This document shows positions 1 through 9,191 of a stretch of DNA of 17,269 nt, one piece after another. Made by a program: the position numbers and the translations under genes. The notes beneath the pieces were generated by a model. It saw only the letters and a program-made list of their open reading frames with translations, was not told the DNA's origin and did no database searches. Position 1 is the stretch's first letter; each line of letters opens with the position of its first letter. Source of the DNA: Ophiosphaerella korrae (lineage: Eukaryota; Ascomycota; Dothideomycetes; Pleosporales; Phaeosphaeriaceae); NCBI GenBank assembly GCA_028456385.1, contig JALNQF010000673.1, positions 1-17,269 of the forward strand. Reading direction: 5' to 3'.

Positions 1-682
1 AAGTACTAGAATAACTATAGAGAGTTATTATAATAGATTTTATTACAAAACTACTTAAGTTAAAAGACCTAATATTAAGAGTTAAGTATAATAGAATCTT
101 AACAATAGTAGATAAACTTATAAAGTACTTATACTTTAGACTATATAAAGAAAAAAGTAGGATAGAAGTTGCTATATACTAGGTCCTAGGAACTATAATT
201 AGTTAATATAGACTACTAGATAAGATTATTATAGATAGAGACGTAAGATTTACATTAAAACTATAGAGAATAATAATAGTATAATTAGGAATTAAATACG
301 TAATATCTACTATATATTACCTATAAATAGATAGATAATTAGAAAGAATAAACTAGATAGTAGAACAGTACCTAAGATACTATCTTAACTACAACTAGAA
401 TAATTAGGTATAATTACTACCTATAGCATAGTTAGCGTATAACAGCGTAAAGAACAAGATAATAAGAGTATTACCTTTCTTTATAAACTATAGATTTAAC
501 CCTAGTATATATAAAATACTAAGACTAGAGATATCTTAGTCTTTAAAAGGAGAAAACTTCGCTAATAGACTTAAAGATATATACAAGTAATTAAGATAGG
601 ATATAGAATTCCTATATAATTAAATAGTAAAGTACTACGACAAGAAATATAAAGAGGGACCCTAATTTAGAAAAAAAGAGAC
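1..682 (+). pseudogene. E1 integrase fragment of RIP-inactivated pol
   Basis: The integrase catalytic core and C-terminal part of a Ty3/Gypsy Pol polyprotein; integrase joins element cDNA to host DNA. The frame with codons starting at positions divisible by 3 shows the three acidic catalytic positions. The first Asp is at 36-38 in an IDFITKL context. The second Asp is at 234-236 in IIIDRD. The Glu is at 342-344, followed by R-I-N. Spacing matches the copies at 13.6-13.9 kb and 16.1-16.4 kb. Downstream the frame continues through Leu/Pro/Phe-rich integrase sequence to about 682. TAA and TAG stops occur at expected Gln/Trp positions. One CAG (Gln) codon survives in the segment after the catalytic Glu. 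The GPY/F-like region and chromodomain of the other copies are missing here. Confidence 0.85.
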
Positions 683-1050
683 AAGCTTAATTCTCTACTA
701 GCTTACTCTACGTAAGCTCCTAGATCTACTTACGCTTAGCTTTAGCTTCTACAATTTAAGATAGTAATTTCTTTTAAGCCTAGTTAATAGCTCTCCCTAT
801 TATTATTAAGCTTAGATACAAGAATAAGTATAATAAATATACACTCTACAAGAGAAATACTAGATACGTTATAGGAACTATAAACATTTATATAGATATA
901 TACTTTATAAGCTCTACTATTATTTATAGAAACTATATAAAGAGAGTACTTAGGATTTAACTTAGAGGAGGTACAATAAGAATAAGGAAATATTTTAATA
1001 CTATTGCGCAATACGCAATTAGTAAGAAGATATTAATAACGTATAGAAGA
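683..1050. other. Divergent 3' segment of E1, no homologue elsewhere in the window
   Basis: This stretch of about 370 bp replaces roughly 1 kb of E2 (about 14.24-15.19 kb), namely the end of integrase, the chromodomain and most of the extra-ORF region. Similarity to E2 resumes near 1055. Its first part (about 700-755) is built of short CTTAC/TACGCTTAGCTT units resembling, on the opposite strand, the GAAGCGAAGCGTAAGTAG leader at 9156-9173. It contains a perfect 10-bp palindrome, ATTGCGCAAT, at 1003-1012. A 75-codon minus-strand frame opens from a TTG, but it has no recognisable domain and no ATG, so I do not call it a gene. Confidence 0.5.
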
Positions 1051-1141
1051 GGTAACTATAGGGAGTAATAAGGAGCTAGAAATTAATAAAGAGAGTAGGT
1101 TAATAACTTTAGCTTTAGGATAGATAAACAAGGACCTACCT

Positions 1142-1155
1142 AAAGGAGAAGATAG
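1142..1155 (+). other. Polypurine tract of E1
   Basis: Fourteen bases, AAAGGAGAAGATAG, purine except for one T, directly abut the TGTTA start of the 3' LTR. In LTR retrotransposons this tract resists RNase H and primes plus-strand DNA synthesis. The equivalent tracts of B (2318-2331, reverse) and E2 (15266-15279) sit in the same place and also end in ATAG. Confidence 0.75.
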
Positions 1156-1587
1156 TGTTACAATAGTAACAAGAGAAATATAGATAGAACTAATTAGCCC
1201 TACAACTAAAGGATTAAGTTCTTATAAATATAAAGAATATAAACTTAATTAAGAAACTATATATAATTAGGATACCTAAGAGGTAATCTATAATCTATAG
1301 ACTCTTAGCGTTAATAGATTATAGATTAAAGTAATCTATAATCTATTATTCTTAGTAGTAATAGATTAATAGATTAGGATAAGTATATAGTTAGTAGCGA
1401 TACGCATTATTAAGATAGTATTAGTAATTTAATTATTAACTACGAGCGACAATATAAAGATAGTTACAAAATCTTTTCTATTATTTATAGCTTATTGTAG
1501 ATTATAATACAAGCTTTTATTATTACTTTATAATCTACTAATACCTATCTAGGCTATTAGGAAGTCGACTTTAGTAAGCCTATAACA
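1156..1587 (+). repeat. E1 3' LTR, 432 bp, subtype I
   Basis: A complete LTR starting TGTTA and ending TAACA. It shares its first part (including GATAGAACTAATTAG) and last part (AATCTACTAATAC... GTCGAC) with the other LTRs in the window. Its middle carries a repeated unit TAATCTATAATCTAT at 1284-1298 and 1332-1346, with the inverted copy ATAGATTATAGATTA at 1314-1328. The first and inverted copies form a perfect 15-bp inverted repeat around a 15-bp loop. This middle block defines what I call subtype I, shared with the LTR at 8447-8845 and different from the other LTRs. Confidence 0.85.
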
Positions 1588-1844
1588 TATTACTACTAAC
1601 TATATACCTAGGTCTCTTAGCTAGCTTTATACTTTATATTTACTAAGATCGCGAATTATAAATTTATTACGTACTTAGCTTTATAATTTATATTTACTAA
1701 GATTATAAATTATAAATTTATTACGTATCTTTATTATAGTTAGTTTCTTAGTTAAGTTTATTACTCTATAAGTTATATATACTTCTATTATCTATAGTAG
1801 AGCTAACTAGCTTAAATTAGTTTTCTCTTATTATAGCTATAATA
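1588..1844 (-). repeat. LTR fragment 'A', reverse orientation, subtype II
   Basis: Read on the minus strand this is about the first 257 bp of an LTR. It starts at 1844 with TATTATAG (a mutated TGTTA) and breaks at 1588, where E1 begins. It contains two copies of the subtype II repeat (TTTATATTTACTAAGAT followed by an AATTTATAA-type motif), aligning with 2075-2317. The rest of this LTR should lie left of E1, outside the window. Confidence 0.75.
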
Positions 1845-1859
1845 CTATTCTTTTCTTTA
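1845..1859 (-). other. Remnant polypurine tract of the element that owned LTR A
   Basis: Complement of CTATTCTTTTCTTTA. It directly follows LTR A on the internal side and matches the B polypurine tract (CTATTCTCTCTTTT at 2318). Only about 15 bases of that element's interior survive before LTR 1860-2317 begins. This suggests that element B interrupted another reverse element just inside its 3' LTR. Confidence 0.55.
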
Positions 1860-2317
1860 TATAATATAGCTACCTACGTCGACTATTAGTAGCTATAAGG
1901 GTATTAGTAGATTAAGAGTTAATAGTAAAGTTCGTGTAAGTAATCTACAATAACTAATATTAATAGAAGATGTCTTGTAACTATCTTGTATTAGCGTTCT
2001 ATAGTTAAAGAATTAGATTACTAATACTATCCTAATAATATATATCTCTACTAACTATATAGTAATAATATCTTAGTAGCTTTATTACTTTATATTTACT
2101 AAGATTATAAATTTATAAATTTATTACATAATAGCTTTATAACTTTATATTTACTAAGATTATAAATTTACAAATTTGTTACGTATCTATATTGTAGTTA
2201 GCTTCCTAGTTAAACTTATTATCTTATAAGTTATTACCTTACTTATCTTATACTTTGTTAGTAGCTAAGCGTAGACTAATTAGTTCTATCTTAGTTTCCC
2301 TTATTACTACTATAACA
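1860..2317 (-). repeat. B 3' LTR, 458 bp, subtype II
   Basis: The right edge is TATAACA ending at 2317 (TGTTATA on the minus strand). The left edge is the mutated terminus TATAATA at 1860. It aligns over its length with the E2 3' LTR at 15280-15735 in opposite orientation. It carries two tandem units of the subtype II block around 2085-2185, each with TTTATATTTACTAAGAT followed by AATTTATAAATTT-like inverted motifs. It retains several TGT triplets. Confidence 0.85.
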
Positions 2318-2331
2318 CTATTCTCTCTTTT
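2318..2331 (-). other. B polypurine tract
   Basis: On the minus strand AAAAGAGAGAATAG, abutting the TGTTA start of the 3' LTR. This is the presumed plus-strand primer of the element. It is the same in position and type as 1142-1155 and 15266-15279. Confidence 0.7.
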
Positions 2332-2986
2332 ACGTAGTCTCTTATTTCTCTATACTAGCGCTAAAGTTATGAATCCTATATCTTTATTAATTCTTAGTTC
2401 TTTATTACTTTCTATACTATCTTAATCCTAGTATAATAAACTTCTCTTTATAGCTCGTATTATTTATAATAAGGTTAAGATATTCCTTTATTATTATTAT
2501 ACTAAATAAGGTCTTTCTTACCTTATTTCTTTAAATAATAGTAAATACTATAACAAGTATATCTTTACTAATATTTAGTATAAATATATTTCTTCTAAGG
2601 TTTTACTTATAGAGTATAAGTATTTAATTTCTATATAGTCTCTTTCTACTAAGTTGTATAGGGCGAGCTATTAATAGAGCTTAAGCGTAATTATTATTAT
2701 AGCTTACTATAGCTAAAGCTAAGTATAAGTTAACTCTTTATAAGCTAGTAGAGCTTTATTCTTATATTAAGCGTTTTTGTAAGATAAAGGCTTATAATAA
2801 CGCTAAGTTGTCTAAATAGTCTTGTACCTTAGAGGCTAAATTAGATTTTGATAATGTAGTAGAGGCTACTCTAGCTCCTATTATATTAGGCGCTCCTATT
2901 GCCTCTCTATCTAGTAGTAGTATTGTTAGTTTTCTTAACTTACTATAAGGCGTTCTAGAGGGTTTTAACTTTAGAACTCCTTTAGT
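2320..2986 (-). pseudogene. Possible extra sense ORF between pol and 3' LTR of B
   Basis: Downstream of, and overlapping, the end of pol, a different sense frame (low codon positions 2 modulo 3) reads about 220 codons to a TAG right at the LTR edge. The first 60 or more codons have no stop, and later stops are TAA/TAG only. Two codons that are TAA in E2 are still CAA here (in the contexts ILQ-K-R-L and IQLSRKR), which shows that at least those stops were made by RIP. The predicted product has Ser/Lys/Arg-rich and Leu-rich stretches with motifs such as IGARVAS and SNLASKVQDYLDNLALL. I recognise no family. A shorter open frame on the opposite strand (2703-2993) competes with it, so coding status is uncertain. 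Confidence 0.35.
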
Positions 2987-2993
2987 TTCTTAA
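2703..2993 (+). other. Alternative antisense open frame overlapping the B pol 3' end
   Basis: Ninety-seven codons on the plus strand, antisense to B, with only two in-frame stops: TAG at 2817-2819 and TAA at 2946-2948, both possible former Gln codons. The frame contains SCTLEAKLDFDNVVEATLAP and a Ser run. It ends at TAA 2991-2993, overlapping the chromodomain end. The same frame with the same two stops is present at 14604-14894 and, partly, at 17088-17269 on the minus strand. It could be a true antisense ORF or the mirror of the longer sense frame; the sequence alone does not decide. Confidence 0.25.
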
Positions 2994-5900
2994 AGTAATT
3001 AAGGTTATCTTCTAGTTCTTATATTTCTTCCTATAGTTATCCTTTTTTATTTTTTCCTATCTATTTTACTAAGTAGTAGTTCTTACTATTATAGAACTAA
3101 TATACTAGGATTTCTTTAACTTCTTATTCTTCTTATTCTCTATACGTATCTACTTTATACACTAGTAGTTCTATATCTTATAGTGCCTTTTCTAGTAGTA
3201 CTATGTAGAATATTAGATATATCCTTATTTTACTTAGTAGTCTTAATTTAAATATAACTAGTATAACTTCTTTCTCTACTTTATATAGTCTTATCTTAAT
3301 ATAGTCTAGTTTTAAGCTTAATTATTTACTTTTAATATTTCTTTATAGTAACTATACTTTTTTCCCCTCTTTAAATTAGGGTCTCTTTATATATTTCTTA
3401 TTATAATATTTTTTTATATAATCTTATAGAAATACTACGTCTTATCTTAATTAATTATGTATATTCTTAAGTCTATTAGTAAGGTTTTCTCTTCTTAGAG
3501 ACTAAGATATTTTAATTCTTAGTATTTAGTATATATTAGATTTAAATCTATAGTTTATAAAGAAAAGTAATACTCTTATTACTACGTTCTTTACGCTATT
3601 GTATACTAACTATACTATAGGTAATAACTATACCTAATTGTTTTAGTTATAATTAAGGTAGTATCTTAGGTATTATTCTACTATCTAGTTTATACGTTCT
3701 AATTATATATCTATCTATAAGTAGTATACTATTAATATTATATTTTTAATTCCTAATTGTACTATTATTGTTCCCTATAGTTTTAATATAAATCTTACGT
3801 CTCTATCTATAATAATTTTATCTAGTAGTCTATATTAGCTAATTATAGTTCCTAAGACCTAGTATATAGTAACTTCTATCCTACTTTTTTTCTTATATAG
3901 TCTAAAGTATAAGTACTTTATAAGTTTATCTACTATTATTAAGATTTTATTATATTTAACTCCTAATATTAGGTCCTTTAACTTAGGTAGTTTTGTAATA
4001 AAATCTCTTATAATAACTCTTTAAAGTCTTTCTAGTACTTTAATTAGTTATAATATTCTATATAGTATATATCTACTATACTTATTTCTATAGTATTTTA
4101 TATAGTCTTGTAGTACTTCTATTACTAGTTACTTTACTCTTAGGATATAATAATCTCTTAGTAGTCTATCTAGTATTTTGTTAATTCCTTAATATCTATA
4201 TACTAGTAGTTTATAGAATTGTTGTATAAATTCTCTTTATATTTTTCTATAGGCTTGTATAAGGCCTTCTTAGATCTTAAGTTTCTTTATTTTTTTAGGA
4301 GCTTTTCTTATTTACTTCTAAATCTATTTATTTATCTTACTACTTTTTCTTTTAAGTATTATAGCTATTTTTAGTATATTTAAGACTAAATATCTTTCTT
4401 TATTCTTAATTAGAACTATACTAGTAGCGTTTACTTCTTCTTGTAAGTTTAGTTTTCTACTAAGAGCGTCTATAAATTAGTTATCTTTCTCTTTTATATA
4501 TATAACTTTAAAGTTAAATATTAATAAGAACTCCTACTATCTTATATAGTATTATAATACGTCTTTATTTATTATAAATCTTATAAGATTTTTATAGTCT
4601 ATATAGACTTTTATTTAGTATTTTACTTTTTATAAGTATACTCTCTATTATTTAAATACTTTATAGATTACTAGTATCTCTTTATTATAAATTAAGTAGT
4701 TAAGCTCTACTAGCTTTATTTTCTTAGAGAAGTATTTAACTAAATATTCTTGTTTTATAGTTTAGTCTTCTTATATTAGTACTATTCTATAGACTAAGTT
4801 AGATATATCTATTTTTACTATTACTAGTAGTTCTAGGTTATATATTCTAATTACTAGGTTTTCTATAAAACATTATTTAATCTAATTAAATACTTTATTA
4901 TATTCCTAAGTCTATTTAAATAGTATATCCTTCTTTATAAGTTTTATAAGTAGTTCTATTATTTTAGACTATCTTACTATTAGTTTTCTATAAAAGTTTA
5001 CTAATCTATAAAATTATTATACTTCTTGTAAGTTCTTTAGTATTAGCTATTCTTAGATTATTTTAATCTTATTTAGATCTATTTATATTTTTCCTAGTTT
5101 AATAATAAATCCTAGGAAGTCTATTTCTTTTATGTAAAATTCACATTTTCTTATTTTAAGAAATATTTTACTTTCTACTAATCTTTCTAGTACTTTATAT
5201 ATATACTATATATATTCTTCCTCTATTTCTAAAAATATAAAGATATTGTCTAGGTATATAAATATAAATACGTCTAGGTATTCTTTTAGGACTATATTTA
5301 TCCTTTCTTAAAATACTACTAGTATATTTATTAATCTAAAGAGTATAACTATATATTTAAATAGTTTATATTATGTTCTAAATGCTATTTTCTACTTATT
5401 ACCTTCTTTAATTCTAATCTAGTAGTAGGTATTTTAGATATCTAGTTTAGTAAAGATTTATACTTTCTATAGCCTATCTTATATCTTGTCTATACGTAGT
5501 AAGGGGTATTAGTTTTTATCTATTATTACGTTAGTTTTTCTAAAATCTATGTAAAGTCTTTTATTATCTATCCCTTTTTTATCTATAAATATAAGTCTAT
5601 AAGCTACTAAAGATTTAGATTCTTATATCTATCTTTTCTTTATTACTTTTTGTATAAATACGCGTTTAATTTTTAATTCTTCTTTAGTTTTTTAATAGAC
5701 TAGGCTCTATCTTATATTTTTTCTTTCTTCTAGGTTTATTACTAAGTCCTATATTTAATAGTCTAGGAGGTAGTTGTTAGGTTCTATAAGTTATTTTTCT
5801 TATTTCTTATATTTTTCTAGGAATTTTCCTTTATATGTAACTATGTTAGCTTTTAGTATTTCTTTCTTAGAGTAGTTAATTCTCCTTATTCTCTAATTAA

Positions 5901-8388
5901 TTCTTAGGTTAGTTATCTATAACTATAGCATTCCTAGTATTATATCTTATTTATTAATAATTATTGTTATATCTATAACTATATTCTTAATTTCTAATCT
6001 TTCTAGCTTTAGTATAGAGGGTATTGTTTTAAACCTTATAGGTTCCTAGAATAGTGTTTCTTTAATTGTACTTAGTTATTAAAGGTACTTCTTTATAGTA
6101 TAAGTTATTCCTTAGCCTTCTATAAACTTCTTAGATATAAAGTTCCTTGTAGCTCTTCTATTAATTATTATTTATACTTTCTTTCCTTAGTATATATCTA
6201 TTTTTGTAATATATAAGCCTCTTATACTTTCTAGCTTTTTTTACTTAGGTTTTTCTTTAAATTATCTATTCTTCTAGGGCTATTATCTTATCTTATATTT
6301 ATAGTTCTTATATTTTAGATATTTATTGTATGTATATTTATACTATAGTTTCTTTTAGATATATTTTTTAGATAGTTTAGAGCCTAGTCTAATTACTATA
6401 TATTCTTTGTTAAGTATTTTAATTATTTTCTAACCTTAGACATCTTTCTTTATAATTACGTTTACGTAATTATATCCTTTTCTTTATATAGGCTATATAT
6501 AGTTTTATACCTTAAGTTCTCTATATATATAGTAGTTTATATTTAAGTATAATATCTATAATACCTTAGTATATACTAGGTATTCTAGATTTATTCTCTT
6601 ATTGTCCTCTACTTAGTAACTATCTATTCTAGGTCTTATATTTATTAGAATATAGTATACTATTAGTACTCGTAGTATATAGGCTTTGTTAATCTATTGT
6701 GTTTTTCTTATAAAGAACTACTATTCTCTTTTTATAAGTATTTTACTTACTATAACTATATATTACTCTATCTATTATTAGAACGTTATAAACTTTTTTA
6801 CTTTAGGATTACGTTCTTTTTAGTCTTTATACGCTTTCTCTATACTTATAACTAGTAAGTATTTCTAAATAAATTTCTATTCTTTGTTTTATTCCTCTAT
6901 ATCTATTATTATATAGCTATTATAGCTATACGCTCTTAACTAAGTATACTTAGTACTTTTTATATTAGTTTATTTCTCGTCTCTTTATAATTTTTTAGAA
7001 AAGACAATTATAGTCTCTTTATCTTGTGCTAGTCTTTTAGCCTAAATTAATAGTATCTAGAGTTCTTCTCTTTCTAAATCTTCTATTAGTAAGTCTATTA
7101 TATATACTATTTCTTCTAGCTATACTTTTATTTTTTCTTTTATTACTACTACTTTATTCTTTTATAAGAACTATCTTACTCTCTATTTACTAGAAAGATA
7201 TATATTATAGTTATCTTTATAATAAAAAGTTTAATAGAGTATTATATACTATATTTCTTTACTCCTAGCTACTTTCTCTTAAAGTTTAGCTTATATTTTA
7301 GGTACTTCTTTTTTATTCTTAGTTATTTTTAACTATATTTCTTTCTTTAAGTCTTTACTTCTATAGTTTTTTTTAAAGTATCTTAGTTTCCTATATTTAT
7401 AATATATTGTGTTCTTTTTCTATTTTAACCTATAATCTTTTACGTAGTAGCCTTTCTTACTATATCTAAAGTACGTAAAGTCTTTATTCTTCTTAAATTT
7501 CTTATCTTTATTAGCGTTAAGGATTATAGGGTCTCTAGCGTCTTAGTTTCTAGGTTATCCTCTATATTTATTTTTCTTCTATTCTTAAAGATTATTATCT
7601 ATCTATATTACCTATTATTTTAAAGCTTTTAGTATTCTTAGTTTTTCTATATAAATTATCTTGTATTAGATTTTTAAATTTAGTCCTTGTTTAAATTATA
7701 ATATTAGTAATACTTTATTCTATTCTATATTCTATAATAGTTATTTAAACTATAATATATATTTAGAAATACTCTTGTATTATATAAGCCTTTTAAGCTA
7801 CTCTTTAGCTTGTTAAGTAATATCTATATTACTTAATACTACTTTTATTTATTTAGTAAAGTATTTATAACTTCTAAAGATAGCTCTAGTTTTATCTTTT
7901 TATATTTCTAGCGTGTATATTATATAATCTATCTAGTAGGATTTAAACTATCTTATTATATCTTCTTTAAGGTATATTCTAATATATATTACCTTTTTAT
8001 CTTTTCTATTAAAGTATAGTACTTATATATTAATCTATAGTTATACTACTACTATAAAAGGTCTTAATTTTTCTCTTATTTTATTAAATTTCTTAAGTAT
8101 AAGTATCTTAGGTAGCTTCTTTATTATACTTATTTCTAGTCTCTAGGTAATATATTCTATCTAGTTTTATCCTTCTATAATAGCTTTAATTTAAATTTTA
8201 TTTTACTTAATATAATCTTATAGTTCTTTATTCTACGTTTCTAGAGTATTAATTATTAGTTATATATCTCCTTTCTTAGTAATTAGGTTATTTAGGTATA
8301 TCTTAACTACTACCTAGTTAGTTCTATCTAACTTATAACTACTTAGAGGTACTTTACTTTCTTTCTTAGTTAAACTTTCTACTATTAT
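2971..8388 (-). pseudogene. B gag-pol polyprotein, RIP-inactivated, single frame
   Basis: A frame of 1806 codons. I place the start at the mutated initiator (ATA for ATG) near 8388, where the open Gag frame begins; the end is TAA at 2971-2973. All landmarks share one frame. Gag contains KLPK...KLRPF near 8110. Two CCHC knuckles lie at 7473-7432 and 7404-7363, with Cys and His turned to Tyr. The protease site reads NRRA for D-S/T-G-A at 6162-6151. RT shows YLDN for YLDD at 5256-5245. RNase H shows YNKE at 4689-4678. Integrase D,D,E are at 4005-4003, 3807-3805 and 3699-3697. The chromodomain spans about 3123-2974 (EVKEIL, YYLVK). Stops are TAA/TAG at Gln/Trp positions. The product would have been cleaved into capsid, protease, RT/RNase H and integrase. 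About 400 codons between the knuckles and protease have no recognised domain. Confidence 0.9.
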
Positions 8389-8446
8389 ATTAGCTAGACT
8401 ATACGCTACTTACACTTTACTTCTTCTAATATCTAAATTAGTAAAG
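8389..8446 (-). other. B 5' leader between 5' LTR and gag
   Basis: A 58-bp leader where the primer-binding site should be. On the minus strand it starts CTTTACTAATTTAGATATTA. The E2 leader (9134-9191) is almost the same, starting CCTTACTAATTT. Neither begins with a TGG-like match to a tRNA 3' end directly at the LTR edge, so I cannot name the primer. RIP could have erased it (TGG to TAG/TAA). Confidence 0.5.
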
Positions 8447-8845
8447 TATAATAGGCTACCTATATTAACTACTAGTAGCTATTAAGGTATTAGTAGATTA
8501 AGAGTTAATAGTAAAACTTTATATAGATAATCTATAATAACTAATATTAATAGAAGATATTTTATAATTATCTTGTATTAGTATTCTATAGTTAAAGGAT
8601 TAAATTACTAATACTATCCTAATAATATATATTACTATTACTATATACTTATAGTAATCTATTTATATAACTTTATAGATTACTCTAATCTATTATATAT
8701 ATTTATAGATTACTCTATAGGTTACGTATCTATATTATAGTTAGCTTCCTAATCTAGGTTCTTACTCTACTTATCCTATATTTTGTTATTACTTACGTTA
8801 AGACTAATTAGTTCTATCTTAATTTCTCTTATTACGCCTATAATA
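8447..8845 (-). repeat. B 5' LTR, 399 bp, subtype I
   Basis: Edges are TATAATAGG at 8447 and CCTATAATA ending at 8845. The outer parts match 1860-2317 closely, but the middle (about 8640-8730) carries repeats of ATAGATTACTCTA/TAATCTAT type, as in the E1 LTR, in place of the AATTTATAAATT block. It abuts the truncated E2 LTR head to head. Confidence 0.8.
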
Positions 8846-9133
8846 ATAAAGTCGCGAAGCTATTATATAATAAATTTGTAAATTCGCGATCTTAGTAAAT
8901 ACAAAGTAATAAAGCTACTAAGATATTATTACTATATAGTTAGTAGTAATACGTATTATTAGAATAGTATTAGTAATTTAATCCTTTAACTATAGAACGC
9001 TAATACAAGATAATTATAAAATATCTTCTATTAATATTAGTTATTATAGATTACTTATATAAGCTTTACTATTAACTCTTAATCTACTAATACTTTAATA
9101 GCTACTAGTAGTTAACGTAGGTAGCCTATTATA
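8846..9133 (+). repeat. E2 5' LTR, truncated, subtype II
   Basis: It aligns with 15451-15735 of the E2 3' LTR, starting at AAAGTCGCGAAGC (AAAGTTACGAAGC in the 3' LTR) and ending CCTATTATA. The first part of the LTR is absent, so the junction with the B LTR at 8845/8846 is a breakpoint and not a normal LTR end. Confidence 0.8.
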
Positions 9134-9191
9134 CCTTACTAATTTAGATATTAGGAGAAGCGAAGCGTAAGTAGCGTATAGTCTAGCTAAT
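9134..9191 (+). other. E2 5' leader with presumed primer-binding region
   Basis: It follows the LTR end and precedes gag. It contains GAGAAGCGAAGCGTAAGTAG, one of the few CpG-rich spots of the window. No tRNA-like primer-binding site is recognisable at the LTR border. Confidence 0.5.

Larger units (their letters stand above)
1..1587 (+). mobile_element. E1: 3' part of a Ty3/Gypsy retrotransposon (truncated by the window edge)
   Basis: A forward partial element that enters the window inside its integrase domain. It runs through integrase (to about 682), a segment unlike the other copies (about 683-1050), a short stretch that realigns with E2 just before the LTR (about 1050-1141), a polypurine tract and a 3' LTR. 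The LTR ends in perfect TGTTA/TAACA inverted termini, so the right edge at 1587 is well placed. What follows is the middle of a reverse LTR, so E1 appears to have inserted into that LTR. The expected 5-bp target duplication would be TATTA at 1588-1592, but the left copy lies outside the window. E1 keeps CAG and GCA triplets, so it looks less mutated than B or E2. Confidence 0.85.
1860..8845 (-). mobile_element. B: complete RIP-inactivated Ty3/Gypsy chromovirus, reverse strand
   Basis: The element has a 3' LTR (1860-2317), a polypurine tract, an interior of 6129 bp (2318-8446) holding one gag-pol frame, and a 5' LTR (8447-8845). Order in the sense direction is Gag, protease, RT, RNase H, integrase, chromodomain, the layout of the Ty3/Gypsy (Metaviridae) group. 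The presence of a chromodomain places it among chromoviruses. The two LTRs differ: 399 bp subtype I at the 5' end and 458 bp subtype II at the 3' end, which is unexpected for a single insertion. I could not find a matching target duplication (CTTTA before 1860, ATAAA after 8845). Confidence 0.88.

Noticed and set aside
784..1011. A 75-codon minus-strand open frame
   Set aside because: It starts at TTG, not ATG. It has a biased Ile/Ser/Tyr composition expected from TA-rich DNA, no domain and no ribosomal or promoter context. It lies in the divergent 3' part of a dead retroelement.
3700..3730. TCTAT/AGATAG runs as a CRISPR-like or microsatellite array
   Set aside because: They encode the integrase segment around the catalytic Glu and recur only as homologous copies of that domain. 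There are no regular repeat-spacer units.
8447..9133. A single divergent promoter region between two genes
   Set aside because: The segment is two LTRs abutting head to head, one of them truncated. No intact gene lies on either side.
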